A DNA stretch of 64,000 nucleotides from Streptomyces himalayensis subsp. himalayensis (GCF_013778455.1 NZ_JACEHE010000004.1:186001-250000); one strand, 5' to 3'; positions 28,339 through 37,824 are shown, numbered from the stretch's first letter. Program-made: numbers and translations. The notes: generated by a model not told the origin, from the letters alone.

Positions 28339-28660
28339 GGTGCGTTCCCTTCCGCATTTGGATGTGCTCATGACAAAGCGCATGACCTGTAAAGGTGATG
28401 CGCAGGCGAGCAGGGTGAATGCTGTGCCGTGCAGGCACCCCTATGATGCGCACCGCCGCGCCGTGTCGCTAGACCGCCGCGCCGTCGCCCTGGAGGGCAT
28501 GGCACCCATGGCATCGCACCGGTGTCCGCTTCGCTGTGGCCGCAATCCCTGCCCGGCTGTGCCTAAGTGAGGGGCACGCGGCTCCGCCTCGTCAGTGCTG
28601 CCGGGCGGTGGGATTCTGGTCTGGTAGTGACGTGTCCGCCGAGGAGACTCGGGAGGGCCG
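28339..28660. other. Divergent intergenic region between the cysteine-rich operon and the GCS2 ligase
   Basis: This 322-base gap has no gene. It contains an exact 12-base direct repeat, CCGCCGCGCCGT, near 28450 and 28473. Promoters for both directions must lie here but I could not place them with confidence. Confidence 0.35.
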
Positions 28661-30139
28661 ATGGGACGGGACGTCCCGGCGCTGGTGTTCACGCGTGAGG
28701 ACCGCCGCCGGTACCGCATGAAGATGCAGGAGTGCCTCGACGCGTTCGCGCAGATGCTGCGTGAGTCACGGTTCGAGTCGGAGCGGCCCCAGGTGGGCCT
28801 GGAGATCGAGCTCAATCTCGTGGACGCCGAGGCCGAGCCGGCGATGCGCAACAGCGATGTGCTCGAGGCGATCGCCGATCCCGCCTGGTCCACGGAGCTG
28901 GGGCGGTTCAATCTGGAGATCAACATTCCGCCGCGGCGGCTGACGGCCGGCGGGCCCGACGCCTGGGAGGGCGAGATCCGCGGCGCCCTCAACCACGCAG
29001 ACGAACGCGCTGCGACGGTCGGCGCACATCTGATCATGGTCGGCATCCTGCCCACGCTGCGCCAGGCGGACGTCGGCGAGTCGGCGCTGTCCGAGAACCC
29101 CCGCTATCGGCTGCTGAACGAGCAGGTGTTCGCCGCCCGCGGCGAGGATCTGCGGATCGAGGTGGACGGGGTGGACCGGCTGCGGACCTACGCGGACACC
29201 ATCACCCCCGAGGCCGCGTGCACCAGCACCCAGTTCCACCTGCAGGTGTCCCCGGACGAGTTCGCCGGCTACTGGAACGCGGCACAGGCGATCGCGGGGG
29301 TCCAGGTCGCGCTGGCCGCCAACTCGCCGTTCCTGTTCGGCAAGGAGCTCTGGGACGAAACCCGCATCACCCTGTTCGAGCAGGCCACCGACACCCGCCC
29401 GGAGGAGATCAAGGTGCAGGGTGTGCGGCCCCGGGTGTGGTTCGGCGAGCGATGGATCACCAGCGTCTTCGACCTCTTCGAGGAGAACGTCCGCTACTTC
29501 CCGGCGCTGCTGCCCATCTGCGACGACCAGCACCCCAAGGAGACGCTGGAGGGCGGAGACATCCCCGAGCTGGCCGAGCTGACCCTGCACAACGGCACGA
29601 TCTACCGCTGGAACCGCCCGGTGTACGCGGTCGCGCACGACAAACCGCATCTGCGGGTGGAGAACCGCGTGCTCCCCGCCGGCCCGACGGTCGCCGACAC
29701 CCTCTCCAACGGCGCCTTCTACTACGGGCTCACCCGCGCCCTGGTGGAGGAGGACCGGCCGGTCTGGTCCCGGATGTCGTTCTCGGCCGCCGAGGACAAT
29801 CTCCACACGGCGGCACGTCACGGCATCGACGCACGGCTGTACTGGCCCGGAATGGGCGAAGTGCCGGTGCCCGAACTCGTTCTGAGGCGCCTGCTGCCGC
29901 TCGCGCACCGGGGGCTCGAGCTCTCGGGAATGGACGCGGCCTGGCGCGAGCCGCTGCTGGGCATCATCGAGCAACGGTGCGTCACCGGGCGCAACGGCGC
30001 GGTGTGGCAGAAGGAGATGTACCACCGGATCGACGCCTCATCGCACGTCGGCCACCATGAAGCGCTGCGGCGGATGACCCAGCAGTACATCGACTACATG
30101 CACCTGAACGCACCCGTCCACACCTGGCCGGTCGACTGA
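28661..30139 (+). CDS. Glutamate-cysteine ligase family (GCS2-type) carboxylate-amine ligase
   Basis: The protein has 492 residues. The segment VGLEIELNLVDAEAEPAM, the metal-binding RFNLEINIPPRRL and the later HLRVENRVLPAGPTVAD are conserved in the GCS2 family of ATP-dependent ligases. These couple an amino-acid carboxylate to an amine, classically Glu + Cys to gamma-glutamylcysteine. Actinomycetes mostly use mycothiol, so the real substrate may differ. ATG 28661 has GGGAGGG upstream. It diverges from the operon for the 16-Cys protein, a suggestive thiol-related pairing (inference). Confidence 0.82.
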   Translation: MGRDVPALVFTREDRRRYRMKMQECLDAFAQMLRESRFESERPQVGLEIELNLVDAEAEPAMRNSDVLEAIADPAWSTELGRFNLEINIPPRRLTAGGPDAWEGEIRGALNHADERAATVGAHLIMVGILPTLRQADVGESALSENPRYRLLNEQVFAARGEDLRIEVDGVDRLRTYADTITPEAACTSTQFHLQVSPDEFAGYWNAAQAIAGVQVALAANSPFLFGKELWDETRITLFEQATDTRPEEIKVQGVRPRVWFGERWITSVFDLFEENVRYFPALLPICDDQHPKETLEGGDIPELAELTLHNGTIYRWNRPVYAVAHDKPHLRVENRVLPAGPTVADTLSNGAFYYGLTRALVEEDRPVWSRMSFSAAEDNLHTAARHGIDARLYWPGMGEVPVPELVLRRLLPLAHRGLELSGMDAAWREPLLGIIEQRCVTGRNGAVWQKEMYHRIDASSHVGHHEALRRMTQQYIDYMHLNAPVHTWPVD

Positions 30140-30272
30140 GGGCATGCCGCGGCCGCTCCTGCGAGGTGAGGGACGCCTGCTGTGCTCGGCGGCATCACAA
30201 GCGTCCAGTCGAACGAAGCCGCCACCGGAAACCGACCGAGGACCGGCGGTTCCGGCGGCGGCGTCCGCTCGG

Positions 30273-30665
30273 CTAGCGATCGGCCGGTACCTGGCCGCTC
30301 GAGGACGGAGCCGGCTGTTCCGGCTGCTCGTGGGATGCCGCACCGAGCAGCGGGGCACCGTGCCGCTCGGCGCGGTACTCATCGAGTCCCGTGATCTTCT
30401 GACGGGGCGCATCGGCCGCGCCCGGCGGGACGGGCACGGGCCTGCGTGCGGTGAGGCGGCCGACCCAGCGGCGGCCGCACAGCGGGCAGGGCGGCGCGCC
30501 CTGGGGCTCGTAGGGGGACGTCGCGGCGATCCCGTCGCGGGTGAAGTACTCCCATTCCTCCCCGTCGTCGTCCCGGTAGTGCTGCACGTCGTAGTCGGCG
30601 CTCCACCGGTACCAGCAGTGGCCGCACGTGAACTCCACTCGCTCAAGGGCCAGTTCGGTAATCAT
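30273..30665 (-). CDS. Small zinc-ribbon protein of unknown function
   Basis: The protein has 130 residues. Two CxxC pairs (FTCGHCWY and CPLCGRRW) about 44 residues apart form a probable zinc ribbon. The tail is low-complexity, rich in Pro/Ser/Gln. ATG 30665 has AAGGAGGGG upstream, and the gene begins inside the last 23 bases of the STAS gene, so the two are coupled. Function unknown. Confidence 0.72.
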   Translation of the reverse strand: MITELALERVEFTCGHCWYRWSADYDVQHYRDDDGEEWEYFTRDGIAATSPYEPQGAPPCPLCGRRWVGRLTARRPVPVPPGAADAPRQKITGLDEYRAERHGAPLLGAASHEQPEQPAPSSSGQVPADR

Positions 30666-31020
30666 CGGCTCCCCTCCTTGACGGGAACATGGCCTGCGTG
30701 ACGGTGTCGTATACGGGAATGATCGTCGTCAGTTCGGTGATGCGCAGCAGGCGCCTGATCGGTCCCTCCGGGCAGACCAGACGAAGCTGCCCGTGGCGTT
30801 GCCGGGCCTCGTGGGCGGCGGCGACGAGCACGCTCAGACCGCTGGCGTCGCAGAAGTCCAGGTCGGAGAAGTCCACGATGACCCTCGCCGGATTGTGGGC
30901 TGCGATCACGTCGTCGAGGTGGTCGCCCAGCTCGTCCCGGGTGGTGATGTCGATCTCGCCCGTGACCTCGACGACCTCCCATGCGTCTCGCCGTTGGGAG
31001 GAAACCCTCAGTGGCTCCAT
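30643..31020 (-). CDS. STAS-domain anti-sigma factor antagonist
   Basis: The protein has 125 residues and reads throughout as a STAS domain. The central segment ARVIVDFSDLDFCDASGLSVLV contains the phosphorylatable Ser of SpoIIAA/RsbV-type antagonists (DASG). Such proteins release sigma factors by binding anti-sigma kinases. ATG 31020 has GAGGGAGGG 6 bases upstream. It is coupled to the zinc-ribbon gene. Its kinase partner is not adjacent. Confidence 0.88.
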   Translation of the reverse strand: MEPLRVSSQRRDAWEVVEVTGEIDITTRDELGDHLDDVIAAHNPARVIVDFSDLDFCDASGLSVLVAAAHEARQRHGQLRLVCPEGPIRRLLRITELTTIIPVYDTVTQAMFPSRRGADDYRTGP

Positions 31021-31181
31021 TACTTGCCCTCCCTCACCCCTGAACGGCGGAAGGCGGAACGTAGGCCCGCGGCTCCTCGCCTCCTTGTGACCCTGCGGGC
31101 TCCACTCACCGTGAGCCCCGCGGCTCCACCCGCGCGCCCGGGCGCGCAGGTGGATGGTCCCTGGGTTCGCGACCGACGCGA

Positions 31182-31607
31182 TCAGCCGGCGATCTCCTTG
31201 GCCTCGTCACCGCGGCTGATCTCGATCTTGCGAGGTTTGGCCGGCTCGGCCTCCGGGATACGGACGGTCAGGACGCCGGCGTCATAGTGCGCCTCGACCT
31301 GATCGAGCGACAGTGTCTCGCCCAGGAACAGCTGCCGGCTGAACACACCGTGCGGCCGTTCGTCCACGACCATCTCGACGCCCTCCGTGTCGGGAGCACG
31401 GCGCTCCGCCTGCACGGTCAGGACGTTCTGCTCGAGGCTCAGGTCGATGGAGTCCGGATCCACGCCGGGCAGATCCAAGTGCACCAGCAGGGCGCCTTCG
31501 TGCCTGTAGGCGTCCATCGGAATGAGGGCGGGCCTGGCGACCGTTCCCAGGACCTGCTGCGTCAGTCGATCGAGTTCGCGGAAGGGATCGGTACGCATCA
31601 GCACCAT
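31182..31607 (-). CDS. Hsp20/alpha-crystallin small heat-shock protein
   Basis: The protein has 141 residues. An alpha-crystallin domain (about residues 30-125: YRHEGALLVHLDLPGVDPDSI, NVLTVQAERR, YDAGVLTVRIP) includes the C-terminal A-x-x-x-N/G-x-L motif (DAGVLTV), and IEI near the end may serve as the oligomerising tail. It is an ATP-independent holdase. ATG 31607 has AGGAGAGGGG upstream. It lies after a hypothetical gene and a J-domain gene in the same direction with short gaps. Confidence 0.92.
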   Translation of the reverse strand: MVLMRTDPFRELDRLTQQVLGTVARPALIPMDAYRHEGALLVHLDLPGVDPDSIDLSLEQNVLTVQAERRAPDTEGVEMVVDERPHGVFSRQLFLGETLSLDQVEAHYDAGVLTVRIPEAEPAKPRKIEISRGDEAKEIAG

Positions 31608-31664
31608 CGGTCACACCCCTCTCCTTGTGCCGTGCCTGATGTCAACGCCTTCCGGCTGTCTGCT

Positions 31665-32105
31665 CTAGCGGTTCATATACCTCTTTCCGGACATATTGAC
31701 AATCCCTGTTTCAGGTTGGCAGGTGCCTGCGCCGACCGCGGAGGTTTCCGAGTCCCGTACGGCGGCGCGGATGGCGGAAGCCGTGGCCTCGGGATAGGGG
31801 TCCGACACCACGAGGCGAGCGAAGGGCGACGGCGGTCTCAGATCCACGCTCACCACCGGCCTGGGCATCCGCATGACGGCGAAGTCACGCCCCTGAGGAT
31901 GCCTGCGTACACCCACGAAACACGTCCCCGGCAACCACACGGCCGCCTCGGGCTCCCCACGCAGTGCACGCCACCAGTCGTGGGTCACGACGACGTTCTC
32001 CACGGCGGCCAAGGGCACCCGGACATGTCGCCGACGCGCGCAGAGCCTCTCCATCACGGACAGGCGCACCACCAGTTCGTCGCCCTTGACCTGCAGCCGT
32101 GCCAC
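31665..32105 (-). CDS. Hypothetical protein in the heat-shock cluster
   Basis: I do not recognise a family. The 146-residue protein is rich in beta-type segments (ARLQVKGDELVVRLSVMERL; VRVPLAAVENVVV; SVDLRPPSPFARLVVSDPY), which recalls a pleckstrin-homology-like or lipid-sensing barrel, but this is only an impression. GTG 32105 gives better ribosome-site spacing (AGGGG, 9 bases) than GTG 32114. It sits 39 bases after the J-domain gene and before hsp20, so probably shares their transcript. Confidence 0.65.
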   Translation of the reverse strand: MARLQVKGDELVVRLSVMERLCARRRHVRVPLAAVENVVVTHDWWRALRGEPEAAVWLPGTCFVGVRRHPQGRDFAVMRMPRPVVSVDLRPPSPFARLVVSDPYPEATASAIRAAVRDSETSAVGAGTCQPETGIVNMSGKRYMNR

Positions 32106-32144
32106 CTGTGACACCCCCTGGCTTCACGGGCAGGGACGTTCCCC

Positions 32145-32639
32145 TCACCACCGCATGATCCACTGCCACAACAGATCCCAAGGGTCGGAGAGGCTCGACC
32201 CGGGTGCGCCTTCCTCGTCGTACGGCCACTCCGTCCGGCGGGACCAGATCCACGACGGCTCGGCGCGTGGCGCCCCGCGCCCCGGCCGATCCATGGCCGC
32301 GTCCGCCGCTCCCGGGGCCTCGGCCGTCCTGACTCTGACGGAAATCCTGACCGGCCGGCCGCGGCGTCCTTGCGGGCCGTTCGTGGCACTGCGCACGGAA
32401 GTGGGGGAGCGTTCGGCATCGTAGGCCTCCCGCAGGACGGGATCGCGGAGCGTGCCGTAGGCGGACACCACCTCGGCGAAACGTTCGCCTGTGGCCTCCT
32501 GCCCCGGATTGGCGTCTGGGTGCAGTGCGCGGACGAGCTTGCGGTACGCCGATGTGATCTGGCCGCCCGAAGCGGTCGGCTCCACACCGAGCACCGCATA
32601 GAGGTCCCGCTGGGGGTGAGGCGTCGCGCGGCCCGCCAC
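32145..32639 (-). CDS. J-domain (DnaJ-like) co-chaperone, truncated type
   Basis: The N-terminal J domain (DLYAVLGVEPTASGGQITSAYRKLVRALHPDANPG) keeps the HPD motif that stimulates DnaK ATPase. The Gly/Phe-rich, zinc-finger and substrate domains of DnaJ are absent; the rest is charged and ends DLLWQWIMRW. GTG 32639 is preferred over GTG 32648 because GGGAGG then lies 8 bases upstream, giving 164 residues. It may serve the DnaK encoded at 34481 (inference). Confidence 0.8.
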   Translation of the reverse strand: MAGRATPHPQRDLYAVLGVEPTASGGQITSAYRKLVRALHPDANPGQEATGERFAEVVSAYGTLRDPVLREAYDAERSPTSVRSATNGPQGRRGRPVRISVRVRTAEAPGAADAAMDRPGRGAPRAEPSWIWSRRTEWPYDEEGAPGSSLSDPWDLLWQWIMRW

Positions 32640-32656
32640 TGGGCTCACCTCCCGAA

Positions 32657-32686
32657 CGCTCCACTGGCGAATGGCGCTCTACTGGC
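32657..32686. repeat. Direct repeat CGCTCYACTGGC in the leader of the heat-shock operon
   Basis: CGCTCCACTGGC (32657-32668) and CGCTCTACTGGC (32675-32686) are 18 bases apart start to start. They sit between the predicted -10 box and the J-domain start codon. They could be a regulator half-site pair. Confidence 0.5.
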
Positions 32687-32715
32687 AAACAGGGAGAAAA
32701 CCCTCTCGACACATG

Positions 32716-32744
32716 TGCATAGATCCTGCTCAATCCCTTGTCAA
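32716..32744 (-). promoter_or_regulatory. Sigma-70-like promoter of the J-domain/hsp20 operon
   Basis: On the minus strand TTGACA (32744-32739) and TATGCA (32721-32716) are spaced by 17 bases, with a consensus -35 box. Confidence 0.55.
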
Positions 32745-32768
32745 GAACGAACAGGGAGGAAGGAACCG

Positions 32769-34196
32769 TCAGGGCGCCTTGGTCACCGGTGGAAGGTAGC
32801 TGCCCACCAGCGTGCGGTCCCACCAGGCGCGGTTCTTGCGCAGCCCATGCCGGTCGGTGAAGCGGTAGCTGTAGAGCTGGGCGCGGATGTAGGTGGGTGG
32901 CGACGCGGGGAAGGGGTTGCTGCGCAGGAGTCCGAGGGTGGCCCGGTCATTGTCGAGAAGTCGCCCGATGAACGGTGCGAACCAGGACAGCGCGTAGATG
33001 GGTGAGAGCGCGGCGAACCACATCTGCCAGTCGAGCCGCAGGTGGTACGGGGCCACCTGCGGCGGCAGGCGGCGCACGCCGCCCGGCTTGCCCTTGAAGC
33101 CGTACTCCTTCCACACGGTGCTGTCGGTGATCTCCGGCTCGTCCGTGCCCTCGATCACCACCTCGTAGCGGACCCGGCCGATGCTGCCGAAGGCTCCGTA
33201 GGTGTTGACCAGGTGGAGGGGGTTGAAGGAGAAGTTCATCAGCTGCCGGCGCGAGAGCAGATTGCGGACCGGCCAGTAGCTGAGCACGGCCACCAGTGCG
33301 GTGACGGCGATCACCACGCCTTCGTACCACGCCGGTGTGGCCGCGAATGCGGGAGGCTCGGGGAGCGGCAGGACCTCTGCGGCGTACCCTCCGTCGATCG
33401 CGGGCAGCGCGAGCACGATGGTCAGCCAGTTCAGCCATGCGAAGTTGCCGGAAGCGACCAGCCAGAGCTGCGTGAGGATGATGACCCCGGCCGCCACACT
33501 GGCGATCGGCTGAGGAGTGAGCAGCGCGACGGGAGCGCCGAGCTGCGCGATGTGGTTGGCCGCGACCTCCACCCGGTGCGCCGGCCGGGGCAGGCGGTGG
33601 AAGAGCCAGCTGAGCGGGCCGGGCATCGGCTGAGTCTCGTGGTGGTAGTAGAGGCAGGTCAGATCGCGCCAGCACGGGTCGCCGCGGATCTTGATCAGCC
33701 CGGCGCCGAATTCCAGCCGGAACAGCAGCCAGCGCAGCAGCCACAGCACCAGGACCGGCGGCGCCGTGCGCTCGTTGCCCAGGAAGATCGCCAGAAAGCC
33801 GGCCTCGAGCAGCAGCGATTCCCACATGAACGCGTACCACGTCTGCCCGACGTTGACGATCGACAGGTACATCACCCAGAGGGCCGCCCACATCAGCATC
33901 GACGCCCACAGGGGGACGCGGTCGCCCGCCCCCGCGGCCAGTGCGGCGGAGAGCACCACGCCCGTCCAGGCGACCAGCGCGAAGAATCTGTCCGAGTAGT
34001 GGAGGTGGAAGATGCTGGGCGACTGCCGGAAGGGAACGGTCGCCACGTAACGGGGCACAGGGAGCAGACCGCGCTCACCGATCAGAGCCCGGAACTGGTT
34101 GACCGTGCTCAGAAACCCGACGAAGTACAAGGCGGCCAGGCCGCGCTGAAAGCCGAGCCTGCCCAGCCAGTAGTCCGCGTCCGTGAACCACTCCAC
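32769..34196 (-). CDS. Lipase maturation factor (LMF1) family membrane protein
   Basis: The protein has 475 residues with about 9 membrane spans. The conserved family segments LRWLLFRLEFGAGLIKIRGDPCWRDLTCLYYHHETQPMP and the C-terminal soluble region (RLDWQMWFAALSPIY; NRAWWDRTLVGSYLPP) are diagnostic of LMF1 proteins, which assist lipase folding in animals. The bacterial role is unknown. GTG 34196 has GGAGGAG 4 bases upstream. It sits between the J-domain operon and dnaK, with its start 284 bases from the divergent dnaK gene. Confidence 0.85.
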   Translation of the reverse strand: MEWFTDADYWLGRLGFQRGLAALYFVGFLSTVNQFRALIGERGLLPVPRYVATVPFRQSPSIFHLHYSDRFFALVAWTGVVLSAALAAGAGDRVPLWASMLMWAALWVMYLSIVNVGQTWYAFMWESLLLEAGFLAIFLGNERTAPPVLVLWLLRWLLFRLEFGAGLIKIRGDPCWRDLTCLYYHHETQPMPGPLSWLFHRLPRPAHRVEVAANHIAQLGAPVALLTPQPIASVAAGVIILTQLWLVASGNFAWLNWLTIVLALPAIDGGYAAEVLPLPEPPAFAATPAWYEGVVIAVTALVAVLSYWPVRNLLSRRQLMNFSFNPLHLVNTYGAFGSIGRVRYEVVIEGTDEPEITDSTVWKEYGFKGKPGGVRRLPPQVAPYHLRLDWQMWFAALSPIYALSWFAPFIGRLLDNDRATLGLLRSNPFPASPPTYIRAQLYSYRFTDRHGLRKNRAWWDRTLVGSYLPPVTKAP

Positions 34197-34399
34197 AGCA
34201 CTCCTCCTGGAGCGGCACCGCGGCCCCCGGGCCCAGCCACCGCCCGCAAAGGACGACAGCGTTCACATGGGCATGTCGCCACACCGGGTACCCCGTGCGC
34301 CGGCCGTACACGCTCCCCGAATGCGCGCCGGCAGCGCAGGCCAAGGCCACCGGGATACGCCCGCCTCGTTCCAGCGCCCCCAGGTCTCGCTAAGGATTC

Positions 34400-34428
34400 T
34401 TGACTTGAGGAGACTCAAGGTTTACCAC
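34400..34428 (+). promoter_or_regulatory. dnaK promoter region with a short HAIR-like dyad
   Basis: TTGACT at 34400-34405 is a good -35; a -10 is less clear (TACCAC at 34423). Between them CTTGAG-gag-ACTCAAG (34404-34419) matches the arms of the HspR operator HAIR (CTTGAGT-N7-ACTCAAG) but with a spacer shorter by several bases. Confidence 0.5.
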
Positions 34429-34480
34429 GGTGTTGAAGAGGGTCTACGTGCCGCAGGGGAGCGGAGGAGGGAGATCTGAC

Positions 34481-36373
34481 ATGGCACGGGCAGTCGGTAT
34501 TGACCTCGGTACGACGAACTCCGTGGTGAGCGTGCTGGAGGGTGGAGAGCCCACCGTCATCACCAATACCGAGGGCGCCAGGACCACGCCATCGGTCGTG
34601 GGCTTCGCCAAGGGCGGCGACGTGCTGGTGGGCGAGATCGCCAAGCGCCAGGCGGTCACGAACGTGGAGCGCACCGCCCGGTCGGTGAAGCGCCACATGG
34701 GCGACGCACAGTGGCGTTTCCCGGGGACCGGAAGCATCGACGGCAAGAGGTACACCGCTCAGGAGATCTCGGCCCGAGTACTGCAAAAGCTCAAGCGGGA
34801 CGCGGAGGCGTACCTCGGCGAGGATGTGACGGACGCGGTGATCACCGTGCCCGCGTACTTCAACGACGCCCAGCGCACCGCCACCAAGGAGGCGGGCGAG
34901 ATCGCCGGGCTGAAGGTGCTGCGGATCATCAACGAGCCGACCGCCGCCGCGCTGGCGTATGGGCTGGACAAGGAGAACGACCAGACGATCCTGGTCTTCG
35001 ACCTGGGCGGCGGCACTTTCGACGTGTCACTGCTCGAGATCGGTGAGGGCGTGGTCGAGGTCAAGGCCACCAACGGCGACACGCACCTCGGTGGTGACGA
35101 CTGGGACCAGCGGATCGTCGAATACCTGGCCAAGCAGTTCAAGAACAACTACGGCGTCGACCTGTTCAAGGACAAGATGGCCGTCCAGCGGCTCCGGGAG
35201 GCCGCCGAGAAGGCGAAGATCGAGCTGTCCGCGGCCACCGAGACCACCGTCAACCTGCCCTACATCAGCGCCTCGGCTGAGGGCCCGCTCCACCTGGACG
35301 AGAAGCTCACGCGCGCCCAGTTCCAGCAGCTGACCGCCGATCTGCTGGAGCGCTGCAAGACCCCGTTCCACAACGCGGTCAAGGACGCCGGGATCAAGCT
35401 CTCGGACATCAACCACGTGATCCTCGTGGGCGGTTCGACCCGGATGCCGGCGGTGACGGAGCTGGTGAGGGAACTGACCGGCAAGGATCCGCACAAGGGC
35501 GTCAACCCGGACGAGGTCGTGGCCGTCGGTGCCGCGCTGCAGGCGGGTGTGCTCAAGGGCGAGGTCAAGGACGTCCTGCTGCTGGACGTCACCCCGCTGT
35601 CGCTCGGTATCGAGACCAAGGGCGGCATCATGACCAAGCTCATCGAGCGGAACACGACCATCCCGACCAAGCGGTCGGAGATCTTCACCACGGCCGAGGA
35701 CAACCAGCCGTCCGTGCAGATCCAGGTGTTCCAGGGCGAGCGGGAGATCGCGGCGTACAACAAGAAGCTCGGCATGTTCGAGCTGACCGGTCTGCCGCCG
35801 GCGCCCCGCGGAATTCCGCAGATCGAGGTCGCCTTCGACATCGACGCCAACGGCATCATGCATGTGTCGGCCAAGGATCTGGGTACCGGCAGGGAGCAGA
35901 AGATGACCGTCACCGGTGGCTCCGCGCTGCCCAAGGACGACATCGACCGCATGGTCCGGGAGGCGGAGCAGCACGCCGAGGAGGACCGCCGCAGGCGTGA
36001 GGCCGCCGAGACCCGCAACCAGGCCGAACAGCTCGTCTACCAGACCGAGCGGCTGATCAGGGACAACCCGGGCAAGATCCCGGACGACGTCAAGGCCGAG
36101 ACCGAGACCGCGCTGGCCGAGCTGAAGGAGAAGCTCAAGGGCGAGTCCGCCGAAGGTGACAATACAGCAGCGATCCGCACGGCCACCGAGAAGGCGGCGG
36201 CGGCCGCGCAGAAGATCGGCAGCGCGATGTACGCCCAGGCCCAGGCGGCCCAGGGCCAGGCGTCCGAGGCCCAGGGCGGGGCCCGGAGCACGGGGGCGAC
36301 GGGCACGGAAGAGGACGTCGTCGACGCCGAGATCGTCGATGACGAGCAGCATTCGAAGGGAGGCACGGGATGA
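34481..36373 (+). CDS. dnaK: Molecular chaperone DnaK (Hsp70)
   Basis: The protein has 630 residues. The N-terminal ATPase domain opens with [21 protein letters not shown] and contains [21 protein letters not shown] and [12 protein letters not shown]. The substrate domain ([21 protein letters not shown]) and a C-terminal lid ending [10 protein letters not shown] are intact. ATG 34481 has GGAGGAGGGAG upstream. It overlaps grpE by 4 bases. Unlike the classic Streptomyces dnaK-grpE-dnaJ-hspR operon, no full dnaJ or hspR follows, so this may be a second, accessory DnaK. Confidence 0.96.
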   Translation: MARAVGIDLGTTNSVVSVLEGGEPTVITNTEGARTTPSVVGFAKGGDVLVGEIAKRQAVTNVERTARSVKRHMGDAQWRFPGTGSIDGKRYTAQEISARVLQKLKRDAEAYLGEDVTDAVITVPAYFNDAQRTATKEAGEIAGLKVLRIINEPTAAALAYGLDKENDQTILVFDLGGGTFDVSLLEIGEGVVEVKATNGDTHLGGDDWDQRIVEYLAKQFKNNYGVDLFKDKMAVQRLREAAEKAKIELSAATETTVNLPYISASAEGPLHLDEKLTRAQFQQLTADLLERCKTPFHNAVKDAGIKLSDINHVILVGGSTRMPAVTELVRELTGKDPHKGVNPDEVVAVGAALQAGVLKGEVKDVLLLDVTPLSLGIETKGGIMTKLIERNTTIPTKRSEIFTTAEDNQPSVQIQVFQGEREIAAYNKKLGMFELTGLPPAPRGIPQIEVAFDIDANGIMHVSAKDLGTGREQKMTVTGGSALPKDDIDRMVREAEQHAEEDRRRREAAETRNQAEQLVYQTERLIRDNPGKIPDDVKAETETALAELKEKLKGESAEGDNTAAIRTATEKAAAAAQKIGSAMYAQAQAAQGQASEAQGGARSTGATGTEEDVVDAEIVDDEQHSKGGTG

Positions 36374-37092
36374 ACCAGCCGCACGATCACCAGTCCAAGG
36401 ACCGGCTGGTGCTCGTCCGGGACAAGCGGCGCATCGATCCGGTCACCCTTCAGCCCCGGTACGGGGGCGCCGACGGCGTATCCGCCGAACTGGCGCCCCC
36501 CGTCGGCCCCGGCCGCAACGGCGGGGAGTCCGAGCGCCCTGCCCAGAGCCGAGCCGCCGGCCCTGCGCATCCGCAGCCGGGTGGGCGGACGGAGGCGAAG
36601 GAGCAGCCGAAAGGGACTGAGCAGGAGGAGCGGACGGAAACCGAGGTGCTGCGTGCACAGCTTCAGGAGCGCACCGCGGATCTGCAGCGACTGAAGGCCG
36701 AGTACGACAACTACCGCAAGCGCGTGCAGCGCGATCGCCTGGCCGTCCGCGAGATCGCCGTGGCCAACGTGCTCGCCGGGCTCCTGCCCGTACTCGACGC
36801 GGTCCAGCACGCCGACGAGGCCGGCGAAGTGACGGGCGGCTTCAGGCAGGTCACCGCTGCGCTTCAGCGCCAACTGGCGGCGCTGGGCCTGGAGTCCTTC
36901 GGTCGTGCGGGGGAGCTCTTCGACCCTGCCCTGCACGAGGCCGTCGCCTACGACCCCTCGGACCGGGTAGACCGGCCCACCTGTGCCGCCGTCCACCGCC
37001 CGGGCTACCGCGTCGGCGGTCACCTGCTGCGTCCTGCCCAGGTCACCGTGGCCGAACCAGCGCCGGAACCTCCCATCAACACTGAAAACTGA
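36370..37092 (+). CDS. grpE: Nucleotide exchange factor GrpE
   Basis: The protein has 240 residues. A disordered N-terminus is followed by a long coiled coil ([26 protein letters not shown]) and the beta domain ([36 protein letters not shown]). It releases ADP from DnaK. ATG 36370 overlaps the dnaK stop (ATGA), so the two are co-translated. Confidence 0.93.
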   Translation: MNQPHDHQSKDRLVLVRDKRRIDPVTLQPRYGGADGVSAELAPPVGPGRNGGESERPAQSRAAGPAHPQPGGRTEAKEQPKGTEQEERTETEVLRAQLQERTADLQRLKAEYDNYRKRVQRDRLAVREIAVANVLAGLLPVLDAVQHADEAGEVTGGFRQVTAALQRQLAALGLESFGRAGELFDPALHEAVAYDPSDRVDRPTCAAVHRPGYRVGGHLLRPAQVTVAEPAPEPPINTEN

Positions 37093-37191
37093 CGGTCAGT
37101 CAGGAGAGCAGGAGGCGTCCTGGCCGCTCGGTGACGTGCGTCGGCGTTGGGCGACCTGACCCCCGCACAGGTCCTCCAAGTCGCTGATGCC

Positions 37192-37824
37192 TCAGGGGGA
37201 CTGGGACTGACGCGCGTCGGCGTCGGACGCCGGTCCGTGGGGAGACAACCGTTGCCGGTCGCTGTCGTCGGGCGTCGGGAACGCGTTGAACAGCACGGTG
37301 ATGTGCCGACTGCCGGGTGAACCCTGATCGGGTTCGCGGTGCCAGCGAGTGAGAAACGCGATGTACTCATCCGTGAACCGGGCCAGTTCTTCGGCGGTCA
37401 GCGTCGTGCCGCCCAGCGAGTGCAGGGCGGCGGCGCCGAACTCACCGAACGCGCCGGGAGTGGTCAGGAAGGCGGTCAGGTCGTGTTCCGCGCGCTCCCA
37501 GCACTGGTGCCCGATCTCCTGGGCCGTGGCTTCGGCCTCGGCGTTCGCCGCGTGGTGGGGGAGCCGGACATCCTCGGGCGCGGCACGCCAGTACTTACGG
37601 CGACCGGTCGATCGGGCCGTGTCCTCCTGGATGAATCCGAACCGGGCGAGTTGGCGCAGGTGATAGCTGGTGGCACCGCGGTCTGCGCCGAACTCGGCGG
37701 CCAGGTCGGCGGAGGTGGCCGGGCCGTTGCGCTGCAGCCGGGCGAGCATCTGCTGCCGGAGGGGGTGGGCCAGTCCCTTGAGCGCCTTGGCGTCCGAGAC
37801 TTCACGCCGCTGAGTCTCGTGCAT
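37192..37824 (-). CDS. ArsR-type winged-helix transcriptional regulator
   Basis: The protein has 210 residues. The N-terminal winged helix (KALKGLAHPLRQQMLARLQRNGPATSADLAAEFG, TSYHLRQLARFGFI) is of the ArsR/HTH_20 type. The remaining 110 residues form an unrecognised C-terminal domain typical of larger Streptomyces members. It converges with grpE. Target unknown. No good Shine-Dalgarno precedes ATG 37824. Confidence 0.85.
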   Translation of the reverse strand: MHETQRREVSDAKALKGLAHPLRQQMLARLQRNGPATSADLAAEFGADRGATSYHLRQLARFGFIQEDTARSTGRRKYWRAAPEDVRLPHHAANAEAEATAQEIGHQCWERAEHDLTAFLTTPGAFGEFGAAALHSLGGTTLTAEELARFTDEYIAFLTRWHREPDQGSPGSRHITVLFNAFPTPDDSDRQRLSPHGPASDADARQSQSP

